From an uncultured Lachnospiraceae bacterium (GTDB lineage Bacteria > Bacillota > Clostridia > Lachnospirales > Lachnospiraceae), in NCBI GenBank assembly GCA_902796375.1, contig CADBOW010000144.1, forward strand, positions 1 to 10,490: a DNA stretch of 10,490 nt, read 5' to 3'. The position numbers and the translations under genes are program-made. Shown here piece after piece: positions 1 to 7,286 of this stretch (its first letter is position 1; the number at the start of each line of letters is the position of its first letter). The notes beneath the pieces are model-generated. The model saw only the letters and a list, made by a program, of their open reading frames with translations. It made no database searches and was not told where the DNA came from.

Positions 1-1
1 C

Positions 2-343
2 AGCGCACTTGTGATTCATTCCGGCGAAACCATTTTGGTCCCTACAGGCCTTTCCATGGAGCTTCCTGAGGGATATGCCGGGCTTATCTACGCCCGCAGC
101 GGTTTAGCCAGTAAGAAGGGGCTTGCCCCCGCAAATAAAGTCGGTGTAATAGACTCGGATTATCGTGGTGAGGTTCTGGTGGCTCTGCATAATCATTCTC
201 TGACGGATGCAGTCATCGAACCGGGCGAACGGATCGCCCAGCTGGTCATCACCCCCTATGTAATGGGTGTATTTGAAGAGGTCAGCGAGCTGTCCGATAC
301 GGAGCGCGGAGCCGGAGGCTTCGGATCCACAGGCACAAAATAA
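2..343 (+). CDS. dut: dUTP diphosphatase (dUTPase), 3' part; 5' end outside window
   Basis: Trimeric-type dUTPase, which hydrolyses dUTP to dUMP and pyrophosphate, keeps uracil out of DNA and feeds dTMP synthesis in the cytosol. The visible 113 residues contain four of the five family motifs: motif 2 RSGLASKKG; motif 3 GVIDSDYRGEV, with the catalytic Asp and substrate-binding Tyr region; motif 4 ERIAQLVI; and the glycine-rich C-terminal motif 5 RGAGGFGSTG, which closes over the nucleotide. Motif 1 (GYDL-like) and roughly the first 30-40 residues lie upstream of the window. The reading frame is open to the left edge (codons Ser-Ala-Leu-Val), so the GTG at 11 is an internal valine, not a start. 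The TAA stop is at 341-343 and a terminator follows 57 bases later. Identification is firm. Genes upstream are not visible. Confidence 0.96.
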   Translation, partial: SALVIHSGETILVPTGLSMELPEGYAGLIYARSGLASKKGLAPANKVGVIDSDYRGEVLVALHNHSLTDAVIEPGERIAQLVITPYVMGVFEEVSELSDTERGAGGFGSTGTK

Positions 344-400
344 CCACGGATCGACCGGATCACCGGATCCATCGATCACAGAATCCATAGGAAACCAGCG

Positions 401-438
401 AAAGGACACCGACACAGGCTTCGGTGTCCTTTCTTTTG
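401..438 (+). terminator. Rho-independent terminator of dut
   Basis: A perfect 12-bp inverted repeat (401-412 AAAGGACACCGA, 421-432 TCGGTGTCCTTT) with an 8-base loop is followed by a U-rich stretch TTTCTTTTG. It lies 57 bases after the dut stop and 88 bases before the mgtE start, so it probably ends the dut transcript and separates it from mgtE. Readthrough into mgtE cannot be excluded, because no strong mgtE promoter is visible in the remaining gap. Confidence 0.87.
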
Positions 439-510
439 CGCGACGATTTTACCAGTATAACCGTCGGGATATCTAGCAACGGGTATACCAGATACGAAAA
501 TATACAGAAC

Positions 511-525
511 AGGAGGTGCAGCTCC
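511..525 (+). promoter_or_regulatory. mgtE ribosome binding site that fixes the start, within a small hairpin
   Basis: AGGAGG at 511-516 sits 9 bases before the ATG at 526. This selects that codon over the upstream ATG at 424 in the same frame, which lies inside the dut terminator and has no Shine-Dalgarno sequence. GGAG (512-515) is complementary to CTCC (522-525) across a 6-base loop, so a short hairpin could mask part of the site. The stem is only 4 bp, and a regulatory effect is speculation. Confidence 0.75.
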
Positions 526-1920
526 ATGGAAAATCAGGATACAAAAAAAATCGAAGCAACCAGCTTCGATATCGATGATTTTGATATGGAACACCTGACT
601 CAGCTTCTGAAGGACCGCCGTCTGCATGAGGCCAGGGAACTGCTTTCCGAATGCAACGAAGTAGACCTTGCCGAAATCCTCAGCGAGCTGGATGATGAGG
701 AACTGTCCATAGCCTTCCGCATCCTGCCGAAGGAACTGGCTGCAGATGCCTTCTCCTATCTGGAGTCGGATACGCAGGAGACTCTGATCCACGCCTTCTC
801 CGATAAGGAGTTGAATTTCATTATCGAGAATCTGTTCCTGGACGATACCGTCGACATGATCGAGGAAATGCCTGCCAGCGTGGTGAAGCGTATTCTGAAG
901 AATACGGACCCCGTCACACGCCGGGAGATCAACGAGCTTTTGAAATATCCGGAGGATTCCGCCGGAAGCATCATGACCACCGAGTATGTCCGCCTGCAGG
1001 AGGGCATGACGGTGCAGGAGGCCTTCGACCGGATCCGAAAGGTCGGTGTGGATAAGGAAACCATTTATACCTGTTATGTGACAAATGCGAAGCGCGAGCT
1101 TCTGGGTGTTGTAACCATCAAGGATCTCCTTCTGTCGGATTATGAAACCGAGATCCGTGATATCATGGAGACAAATGTGATCTATGTGACCACCATGGAG
1201 GACCAGGAGAAGGTGGCTCACTCCTTCGACCGATACAATTTCCTGTCCCTTCCCGTAGTGGACAACGAGCAGCGCCTGGTGGGTATCATCACCTTCGACG
1301 ATGTCATCGATGTCCTGCAGGAAGAGAACACCGAGGATATCGAGCGTATGGCAGCCATCATCCCCACGGATAAGCCATACATGAAGACAGGACCCTTCGA
1401 GACCTTCAAGAAGAGAATCCCCTGGCTCCTGCTGCTGATGATCTCCGCCACATTTACCGGCGCCATCATCGCTCATTATGAAGAGGCGCTGGGCGCCTAT
1501 GTAGTGCTTACAGCTTACATCCCCATGCTGATGGATACCGGAGGAAATGCAGGATCCCAGGCTTCGGTTTCCATCATCCGCGGTCTCTCGCTGGAGGAGA
1601 TCGAATTTAAAGATATCTTCCGGATTCAGGGAAAGGAATTTCTGGTTTCCCTGCTCTGCGGCTCAACTCTGGCAGTTGCTAATTTCGTGAAGCTGCTCTT
1701 CTTCGATCATGTTTCCCTGACCGTTTCCCTGGTCATCTGCCTGACGCTGATCTGCACCGTGATCGTAGCGAAGTTTGTGGGCTGTTCCCTTCCCATCCTG
1801 GCGAAGAAGGTGGGCTTTGATCCCGCCGTTATGGCCAGCCCCTTCATCACAACCATCGTGGACGCCCTGTCCCTGCTGATCTACTTCCAGTTCGCGTCCC
1901 ATATACTGGGGCTGGGATGA
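526..1920 (+). CDS. mgtE: MgtE-family magnesium transporter
   Basis: Mg2+-selective channel/transporter of the cytoplasmic membrane, homodimeric in characterised members and gated by cytosolic Mg2+. The 464-residue protein is close to the 450-residue Thermus thermophilus enzyme. Residues 20-140 form the acidic, helical MgtE N domain. Residues 145-265 are a CBS pair, entered through YPEDSAGSIM and ending in LVGIITFDDV. A linker helix leads to about five membrane segments (roughly 298-317, 324-345, 370-392, 397-420, 433-458). Family signatures are PMLMDTGGNAGSQAS at 333-347 and FDPAVMASPFITTIVDALS at 431-449, where Asp446 matches the pore aspartate (T. thermophilus Asp432). The start is chosen from the AGGAGG site. 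The preceding gap is too short for a full M-box Mg2+ riboswitch after the dut terminator. The gene ends just before a structured 3' region and converges with the lipoprotein gene. Identification is firm; Mg2+ as the substrate is inferred from the family. Confidence 0.96.
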   Translation: MENQDTKKIEATSFDIDDFDMEHLTQLLKDRRLHEARELLSECNEVDLAEILSELDDEELSIAFRILPKELAADAFSYLESDTQETLIHAFSDKELNFIIENLFLDDTVDMIEEMPASVVKRILKNTDPVTRREINELLKYPEDSAGSIMTTEYVRLQEGMTVQEAFDRIRKVGVDKETIYTCYVTNAKRELLGVVTIKDLLLSDYETEIRDIMETNVIYVTTMEDQEKVAHSFDRYNFLSLPVVDNEQRLVGIITFDDVIDVLQEENTEDIERMAAIIPTDKPYMKTGPFETFKKRIPWLLLLMISATFTGAIIAHYEEALGAYVVLTAYIPMLMDTGGNAGSQASVSIIRGLSLEEIEFKDIFRIQGKEFLVSLLCGSTLAVANFVKLLFFDHVSLTVSLVICLTLICTVIVAKFVGCSLPILAKKVGFDPAVMASPFITTIVDALSLLIYFQFASHILGLG

Positions 1921-1965
1921 TACCAGAGTCAAAAGGCACGAACTGTGCGTGCTGCGGTATCATCC
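1915..1965 (+). repeat. Inverted repeat spanning the mgtE stop codon
   Basis: GGATGATACC (1915-1924, containing the TGA stop) is a perfect 10-bp inverted repeat of GGTATCATCC (1956-1965). The 31-base interior holds a second small hairpin, GCACG (1936-1940) with CGTGC (1948-1952). There is no U-tract after the outer stem, so it does not look like a terminator. It lies between the stop codon and the terminator at 1974-2017 and would be part of the mgtE mRNA 3' end. Function unknown; it may affect mRNA stability. Confidence 0.6.
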
Positions 1966-1973
1966 TTAGGGCA

Positions 1974-2017
1974 AAAGAAACGAGCTGACGTGCCTTTGCA
2001 CGCCAGCTCGTTTCTTT
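1974..2017. terminator. Bidirectional intrinsic terminator between mgtE and the lipoprotein gene
   Basis: A perfect 14-bp stem (1974-1987 AAAGAAACGAGCTG, 2004-2017 CAGCTCGTTTCTTT) is extended by a one-base mismatch and 5 more pairs (1989-1993 with 1998-2002) closing a CTTT tetraloop. Both strands end the stem in a U-rich run: TTTCTTTAT on the + strand and TTTCTTTTG on the - strand. It lies 53 bases after the mgtE stop and 32 bases after the stop of the convergent - strand gene, so it should end both transcripts. Confidence 0.9.
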
Positions 2018-2049
2018 ATGACCCGCCACAACCCGAACAGCGCAGCAAA

Positions 2050-3117
2050 TCAGAATACAATCCGGTCATATACGGTGAAATCCACCGAATCCTCATAGTG
2101 GTAGTTAGCGTCGAGCGCCTTCAGCCACTCGGCATACCGGGTACTGAAGTATTCATTCCGCTTCTCCCGCTCGATCTTCTCCTTCTTCTTATCCGTAGCG
2201 GCCCGGTCCGTCAGGGCTTTCATATAGAAAATGTGATAGCCGTATTCTGTCTCCGTCACCAGACTGCAGGAGCCGTCCTTCAGGGTATACAGCATATCCG
2301 AAATGTCCTTCCCGTAGGTCTCCCGGATCTCCTGAGGTGTACTGGTATAATACGCCGCATCCTTCAGGCCAAAATAGGATGCAATGGCCGCGGGATCCCG
2401 GGATGTATTCTCATCCAGAGGAGAGATCAGCATGTCATAGGCCTGTAAGGCCATATCATACTGCTCCTTCTTTTCCTCGTCGCTCATCTTGCTCAGCGTC
2501 CCATTTGACTTCTCTCTGTAGCATGGGAAATACAGATCGTAAAATGTGGTCTCCCGGGCTTCCTCATCGGAGATCTCGATACCGGACTCATCCATAATGG
2601 CTTCGTAGACCTTTGCGGCCAGCCGGTTCTCCGTCATGCACTGATATACCAGATTCCGGTTCAGCTCCATGCTCTCGATCTGCTCATCCGTCAGATTCTT
2701 CCAGAATGCTTCCGTCTCCTGCTCCGCATCCTGTTTCTCTTCCTCCGTAAGATTGATCTTATATTCCGTAGACTTCGCAACCAGAACCTTCACCTTTACG
2801 ATGTTCTCGATCACATCCTTCCGGGTCAGGGTCTTCATATCCTGTTTCTTATCATCCCCTATCGTAACGATCATGCTCCAGATATCCTGACCATAGGTCT
2901 TTTCATAATCCTCAATGACCGGAAGAGCATACAGAAAAACCTCGCCCAGAGTCACATTTTCTCCCTGGAACCGGAATACCACCGATTTCTCCTGGGCCTG
3001 AGCATCCGTGCTCCCTTCCTGCTTCCCGCAGCCGGTCAGTACCGGAAGCAGTGCCAGCATAAGCACCAGCACCGGCAGGATCCGGAATTTCAATTTTCTC
3101 CTCATGTCTCTAATCAT
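2050..3117 (-). CDS. Parvulin/SurA-like peptidyl-prolyl isomerase-type lipoprotein (possibly non-catalytic)
   Basis: Predicted membrane-anchored lipoprotein of 355 residues. It has a basic N-terminus (RRKLKFR), a hydrophobic stretch at 13-28 and a lipobox LTGC with Cys30 as the lipidation site. Residues 45-180 are helical and charged, resembling the SurA/PrsA N-terminal chaperone region. Residues 262-300 resemble the C-terminal half of a parvulin domain (LKDGSCSLVTETEYGYHIFY; canonical proteins have LKxGexSxxVxTxxGYHI). The first parvulin strand with its ARHIL-type histidine is not recognisable; the matching area near 187-200 reads EETTFYDLYFPCY-like sequence. A folding or quality-control role outside the membrane is therefore likely, but isomerase activity is doubtful. 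The ATG at 3117 overlaps the mfd stop as ATGA and is preceded by AAGGGGA, implying translational coupling to mfd. The second ATG, at 3105 (Met5), is an alternative start. It is the last gene of the operon, followed by the shared terminator. Confidence 0.75.
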   Translation of the reverse strand: MIRDMRRKLKFRILPVLVLMLALLPVLTGCGKQEGSTDAQAQEKSVVFRFQGENVTLGEVFLYALPVIEDYEKTYGQDIWSMIVTIGDDKKQDMKTLTRKDVIENIVKVKVLVAKSTEYKINLTEEEKQDAEQETEAFWKNLTDEQIESMELNRNLVYQCMTENRLAAKVYEAIMDESGIEISDEEARETTFYDLYFPCYREKSNGTLSKMSDEEKKEQYDMALQAYDMLISPLDENTSRDPAAIASYFGLKDAAYYTSTPQEIRETYGKDISDMLYTLKDGSCSLVTETEYGYHIFYMKALTDRAATDKKKEKIEREKRNEYFSTRYAEWLKALDANYHYEDSVDFTVYDRIVF

Positions 3118-6100
3118 AAAACTTCCCCTTGCGGTTCTTCTTCCCGGATCAGCATCCGGTAGATCGTATTGATATCCCCGGCCACCTGATCGAGGAAATC
3201 CTCCTGGATCAGCTTGGACCGCCGGATTGCGAACCCGGACTGCTTGGCCGTCACAAGGCGCATACCCCGGATCTTCTTCAGAAGCTTCGGCACCTCCTCC
3301 ACCTTTACCTGGGTGCCGTTTCGAATGATGTAGATCACCTCGCCGTCCCGATATTTCACCTCCGTCATGCCTGCACTGTGAGCCACGGATTTCATCCGCG
3401 CCACCTGCAGCAGCCGGAGCACCGGCTTCGGCAGTTCTCCGAACCGATCCTGCAGCTCCATCTGGATCGCATCCACATCCTCATCCGTCCGGATCCTGTA
3501 AATGCGTTTGTACATTTCCAGTTTCAGATATTCGCTCCGGATATAGTCATCCGGGATAAATGCATCCACAGGGATCTCGATGGTGGTATCGAAATCCTCT
3601 TCCTCCTCCGCCTCTCCCTTCTTCTTTCGGATGGCTGAGGCAAGCATCTTCACATAGAGATCATACCCGACCTCTTCCATATGGCCGGACTGGTCGCTGC
3701 CCAGTACATTTCCGGCGCCCCGGATCTCCAGATCCTTTAACGATATTTTATATCCGGAACCCAGTTCTGTAAACTCCCGAATTGCAGAAAGCCTCTTCTC
3801 CGCCTCCTCCTTGATCAGCTTGTTCTGCTGATACATCAGGAAGGCAAATGCGTTTCTGCCGGACCTTCCCACGCGTCCCCGCAGCTGATAGAGCTGGGCG
3901 AGACCGAACCGGTCCGCGTTGTGGATGATGATGGTATTTACATTCGGAATGTCCAGTCCCGTTTCTATGATCGTGGTGGTAACCAGTATGTCGATCTCAT
4001 GCTCCACAAAGTCCCGCATGAGGCTCTCCAGTTCCCGGGAGGTCATCTTCCCGTGAGCGAAGGCGATCTTCGCATCGGGAAGCATTTCCATCAGTCCCGA
4101 AGCCACCCGGGCGATATCATCCACCCGGTTATACACATAATATACCTGCCCCTGTCTGGCCAGCTCTCTGCGGCAGGCTTCCTTCACCAGCTCCCGGTCA
4201 TATTCCATGACATAGGTCTGGATCGGCCGGCGGTCCACCGGCGGCTCCTGCAGCAGGCTCATGTCCCGGATCCCCGCCAGGCTCATGTGGAGCGTCCGGG
4301 GGATAGGCGTGGCGGAAAGGGTCAGCACATCCACCGTCTTCCGGAGCTGCTTGATCTTCTCTTTATGGCGCACGCCGAACCGCTGTTCTTCATCGATGAC
4401 CAGCAGCCCCAGATGCCGGAATTCCACATCCTTCGAAAGCAGCCGGTGGGTTCCGATGACGATATCCACCGAGCCTTCCTTCAGCCCCTTCAGGGTTTCC
4501 TTCACTTCCTTCGGCGTGCAGAATCTGGACAGCATCCGTATATTCACCGGGTAGTTTGCCAACCGTTTGATAAAGGTATCAAAATGCTGCTGCGCCAGAA
4601 TGGTGGTGGGCACCAGATATGCCACCTGCCGATTGTCCTGCACGGCTTTAAATGCGGCACGCAGCGCCACCTCGGTCTTCCCGAAGCCCACATCTCCGCA
4701 GATCAGGCGATCCATGATCTTCGTGGATTCCATATCCCGCTTCGTATCTTCGATGGCCCGGACCTGATCCGTGGTTTCCTCAAAGGGAAATGTCTCCTCG
4801 AACTCTCTCTGCCAGATGGTATCCGGTGGATACTGATGTCCCTGCCGGTTCTGTCGGTCCGCGTAAAGAGCGATCAGCTCCTCCGCCATATCATCCACGT
4901 GGGAACGCACCCGGGCCCGGGTCTTCTCCCACTCTGCACCTCCCAGCTTGTTCAGCCGGGGCTTTGCGGCGTTCTGATCCGCGTATTTTCCGATCACGGA
5001 GAGCTGGTCCACGGGAATGAACAGCTTTCCGCCATTTGCATAATCGATATTGATATAATCCTTCATGCGGCCATCGGTCTCGACCTGCTCGATCCCCCGG
5101 TAGATTCCGATCCCGTGTCGCTCATGAACCACGTAGTCTCCCGGATGCAGCTCCCCGAGATTCGCGATGGCCTGACCGGAATACTTCGGCTTCTGTCTCC
5201 GGGTCTTCGTCTTATCCCGCCGAAGCACCTCGGACTCCGTAAATACCACAAGCTTCACTTCCGGAAGCACGAAGCCGGTCTCCAGGCTTCCCGTGGTGAC
5301 CATCACCTCTCTGGGCTGCAGCACCCTCGTCCGGCTTGCGGAAAAGAAGGCCGGAATATCCCTGTCCTGAAGCGCATCCGTAAAGCGTCCCGCCCGGGTT
5401 TTGGACATGGAGAAGAAGAGGATCCGATATCCGTCCTCTCTGTACTTGGTAACCTCCGCAACCAGCTCATCCATACGTCCGCCGTAGGGCACAAGGGACT
5501 GGGCGGAGAATTCCAGCCGGTCACGGGACCGGATCACTTCCTTCTGCTCTGAGAAATCCGTATACAGCACATGGGCCGCTCCGGCAAGCCGGTCCATGAT
5601 CTCCTCATTTCCAAAGAGGACCTCCGCCTGCCCGGGAAGGATGTACCCTCCGCTGAGACGGGATTCCATGGCCATTCGGAACTCTTCAAAATAAATCCTG
5701 GCCTGTTCCGCCACACGGGTGGGATCATCGATGTAAACCCTGGTCCCCCGGGGCATATAATCCAGGAAGGATACCGCATCCGGATAGAAATATGACACCA
5801 GGCTGTCCACATTTGAGGCTCCGGCAAAATTTTCAAGGCCCTCCCGGATGGCGCGAACCGCCTTATTCAGTCTGGCATACTGTTCTGTCCGGAAGCTCTC
5901 CTTGAAGGCCTTCGCAGCAGTTTCATGCTCCGCATCCAGCCGCTTCATTCCCTTCTTCAGTCGATCCGGATCCAGTACAAATTCCGTAGCCGGAAGGATC
6001 TCCACCTGCTGCAGGTTCTCGATGGATCTCTGTGTGGATGCATCAAATGCACGGATGGATTCGATCTCATCCCCCCAGAGTTCAACGCGGACGGGGCACT

Positions 6101-6656
6101 CTTCCGTCAGCGGGAAGATATCAAGTATCCCTCCCCGAACGGAAAACTGCCCTGCGATCTCGACAAGCGCGACCTGTTCATAGCCCATTTCCGTCAGTTG
6201 CTTCTGTACGGTTGTAAGGCGGATCTCTTCTCCCACGGTAAAGCCGATGGAACTGCTCCGCACCGTGTCCGGCGCGGGGATCCGGTCCATCAGACCTTCC
6301 ACCGTCAGAATGATCACCGATCGCTCCCTGTCCTGTATTCTTTTTATGATCTCCAGTCTCTTCCTGGCTGCCAGATTTCCGTGTACATCCGCATAATAGA
6401 ACAGAACGTCCTTGGCCGGATAGATGAAGACATCCCGGTCATAGAACCGGTAGTCCTGATACAGCTGATCCGCGCGGGCTTCATCGTAAGTTACGATCAG
6501 CACCTGCTCCGCTTCTCCCCGGAGGGCCTCCATCACCAGCGGACGCACGTTTTTGGCCGCGCCCCAGACGGTGACCGGAAGCTTCTTCTCCCGTATGGCC
6601 TGCTCTGCCTTCTTTATGCAGTTCATCTCGGAAACCGGTATGCGTATCGCATCCAT
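3114..6656 (-). CDS. mfd: Transcription-repair coupling factor
   Basis: ATP-driven DNA translocase that displaces RNA polymerase stalled at lesions and recruits UvrA for nucleotide excision repair. With the start at 6656 it has 1180 residues, nearly identical in length to B. subtilis Mfd (1177). Residues about 10-330 are the UvrB-like region (GQFSVRGGILDIFP at 169-182). Residues 500-560 are the RNA-polymerase-interacting domain (HPGDYVVHERHGIGIYRG). The RecG-like motor has Walker A GDVGFGKTE (654-662), DEEQ (755-758), SAT (781-783) and QLRGRVGR (924-931). The TRG translocation motif is at 979-991 (RGAGNVLGSDQSG). Residues 1030-1150 form the C-terminal autoinhibitory domain. All key motifs are intact. 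An upstream ATG at 6689 would add 11 residues but has no ribosome binding site, whereas 6656 has AAAGGA six bases before it. pth ends 38 bases upstream, so the genes are probably co-transcribed. Confidence 0.97.
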   Translation of the reverse strand: MDAIRIPVSEMNCIKKAEQAIREKKLPVTVWGAAKNVRPLVMEALRGEAEQVLIVTYDEARADQLYQDYRFYDRDVFIYPAKDVLFYYADVHGNLAARKRLEIIKRIQDRERSVIILTVEGLMDRIPAPDTVRSSSIGFTVGEEIRLTTVQKQLTEMGYEQVALVEIAGQFSVRGGILDIFPLTEECPVRVELWGDEIESIRAFDASTQRSIENLQQVEILPATEFVLDPDRLKKGMKRLDAEHETAAKAFKESFRTEQYARLNKAVRAIREGLENFAGASNVDSLVSYFYPDAVSFLDYMPRGTRVYIDDPTRVAEQARIYFEEFRMAMESRLSGGYILPGQAEVLFGNEEIMDRLAGAAHVLYTDFSEQKEVIRSRDRLEFSAQSLVPYGGRMDELVAEVTKYREDGYRILFFSMSKTRAGRFTDALQDRDIPAFFSASRTRVLQPREVMVTTGSLETGFVLPEVKLVVFTESEVLRRDKTKTRRQKPKYSGQAIANLGELHPGDYVVHERHGIGIYRGIEQVETDGRMKDYINIDYANGGKLFIPVDQLSVIGKYADQNAAKPRLNKLGGAEWEKTRARVRSHVDDMAEELIALYADRQNRQGHQYPPDTIWQREFEETFPFEETTDQVRAIEDTKRDMESTKIMDRLICGDVGFGKTEVALRAAFKAVQDNRQVAYLVPTTILAQQHFDTFIKRLANYPVNIRMLSRFCTPKEVKETLKGLKEGSVDIVIGTHRLLSKDVEFRHLGLLVIDEEQRFGVRHKEKIKQLRKTVDVLTLSATPIPRTLHMSLAGIRDMSLLQEPPVDRRPIQTYVMEYDRELVKEACRRELARQGQVYYVYNRVDDIARVASGLMEMLPDAKIAFAHGKMTSRELESLMRDFVEHEIDILVTTTIIETGLDIPNVNTIIIHNADRFGLAQLYQLRGRVGRSGRNAFAFLMYQQNKLIKEEAEKRLSAIREFTELGSGYKISLKDLEIRGAGNVLGSDQSGHMEEVGYDLYVKMLASAIRKKKGEAEEEEDFDTTIEIPVDAFIPDDYIRSEYLKLEMYKRIYRIRTDEDVDAIQMELQDRFGELPKPVLRLLQVARMKSVAHSAGMTEVKYRDGEVIYIIRNGTQVKVEEVPKLLKKIRGMRLVTAKQSGFAIRRSKLIQEDFLDQVAGDINTIYRMLIREEEPQGEVL

Positions 6657-6676
6657 GGAGTTTCCTTTCCTCTCCT
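6657..6676 (-). promoter_or_regulatory. mfd ribosome binding site region that decides the start
   Basis: On the - strand the purine-rich run AGGAGAGGAAAGGAAA precedes ACTCC and the ATG at 6656. AAAGGA lies 6 bases and AGGAGAGG 12 bases before that codon. The in-frame ATG at 6689 has only AATTAAAGACG before it. The downstream start is therefore preferred. Confidence 0.75.
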
Positions 6677-6694
6677 GTAAAACTGTCATCGTCT

Positions 6695-7252
6695 TTAATT
6701 GTACAGATTCTGCGCTGCCTGAACTCCCTCCGTAATGATCAGACGGACCGCATCCGCCGCCTTCTCACAGGCTTCACGGAACAGGGGAAATTCTTCCTTC
6801 TGTATCCTTCCCAGCACATAGTCCGCCAGATCCCAGCCCTCGGGCTTTCGTCCGACTCCCACCCGCACCCGGGGGAAGGCCTCGGTTCCAAGGTGCTGGA
6901 TAATGCTCTTCATTCCGTTATGTCCTCCGGCGCTTCCCTGGGCCCGGATCCGAAGGCGTCCCACATCCAGATCCACATCATCGTATAAGACGATCAGGTC
7001 CTCCGGGGTACATTTATAAAATGCCAGCAGCGGCTGCAATGCCTCTCCGGAAAGGTTCATGTAGGTCTGGGGCATAGCCAGAACCACCTTTTCGCCCTCG
7101 ATGAAACCATGACCGGTGATACATTTTGATTCCTTCTTGTTCAGAGATATCTTATAGCGATCCGCCAGCTGTGTCAGCGCGGCGAAACCCGTATTATGGC
7201 GGGTCCCGGCGTACTTCAGACCGGGATTGCCAAGTCCTGCGATGATCTTCAT
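6695..7252 (-). CDS. pth: Peptidyl-tRNA hydrolase
   Basis: Cleaves peptidyl-tRNAs released prematurely from ribosomes, recycling tRNA in the cytosol. The protein has 185 residues, normal for bacterial Pth. It begins MKIIAGLGNPG and shows the conserved residues Asn9, His19 (TRHNTGF), Met65/Asn66 (MPQTYMNLSGE), Asp91 (LYDDVDL) and Asn112 (GGHNGMKS), matching E. coli Asn10, His20, Met67/Asn68, Asp93 and Asn114. The reading frame is open upstream to an ATG at 7321 inside the preceding gene, but that extension has no homology to the family. The ATG at 7252 starts the conserved fold and has GGATGGAG seven bases upstream. It sits 34 bases after the glmU-like stop and 38 bases before the mfd start. 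The glmU-pth-mfd order matches other Firmicutes. Confidence 0.97.
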   Translation of the reverse strand: MKIIAGLGNPGLKYAGTRHNTGFAALTQLADRYKISLNKKESKCITGHGFIEGEKVVLAMPQTYMNLSGEALQPLLAFYKCTPEDLIVLYDDVDLDVGRLRIRAQGSAGGHNGMKSIIQHLGTEAFPRVRVGVGRKPEGWDLADYVLGRIQKEEFPLFREACEKAADAVRLIITEGVQAAQNLYN

Positions 7253-7286
7253 CCTGTTTCTCCATCCTGCTTCCGGATAGCCGGCG

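Noticed and set aside
436..461. Possible mgtE promoter, TTGCGC and TATAAC
   Set aside because: The spacer is only 14 bases and the -35 match is weak. Too poor to list as a feature.
424..525. Longer mgtE start adding 34 residues
   Set aside because: The extension begins inside the dut terminator, has no ribosome binding site, and has no resemblance to the MgtE N-terminus. The ATG at 526 has AGGAGG.
376..1476. 366-codon open frame on the - strand opposite mgtE
   Set aside because: It is antisense to a well-conserved mgtE and to the dut terminator, its composition is of shadow type (His, Gly, Asp and Leu rich), and no domain is visible.
3921..5552. 543-codon open frame on the + strand opposite mfd
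   Set aside because: It is fully antisense to intact, motif-complete mfd. The translation is rich in His, Leu, Pro and Arg, has no recognisable domain, and is explained by the codon bias of mfd.
5925..6680. 251-codon open frame on the + strand opposite the start of mfd
   Set aside because: It is antisense to the conserved UvrB-like region of mfd, with no recognisable protein features.
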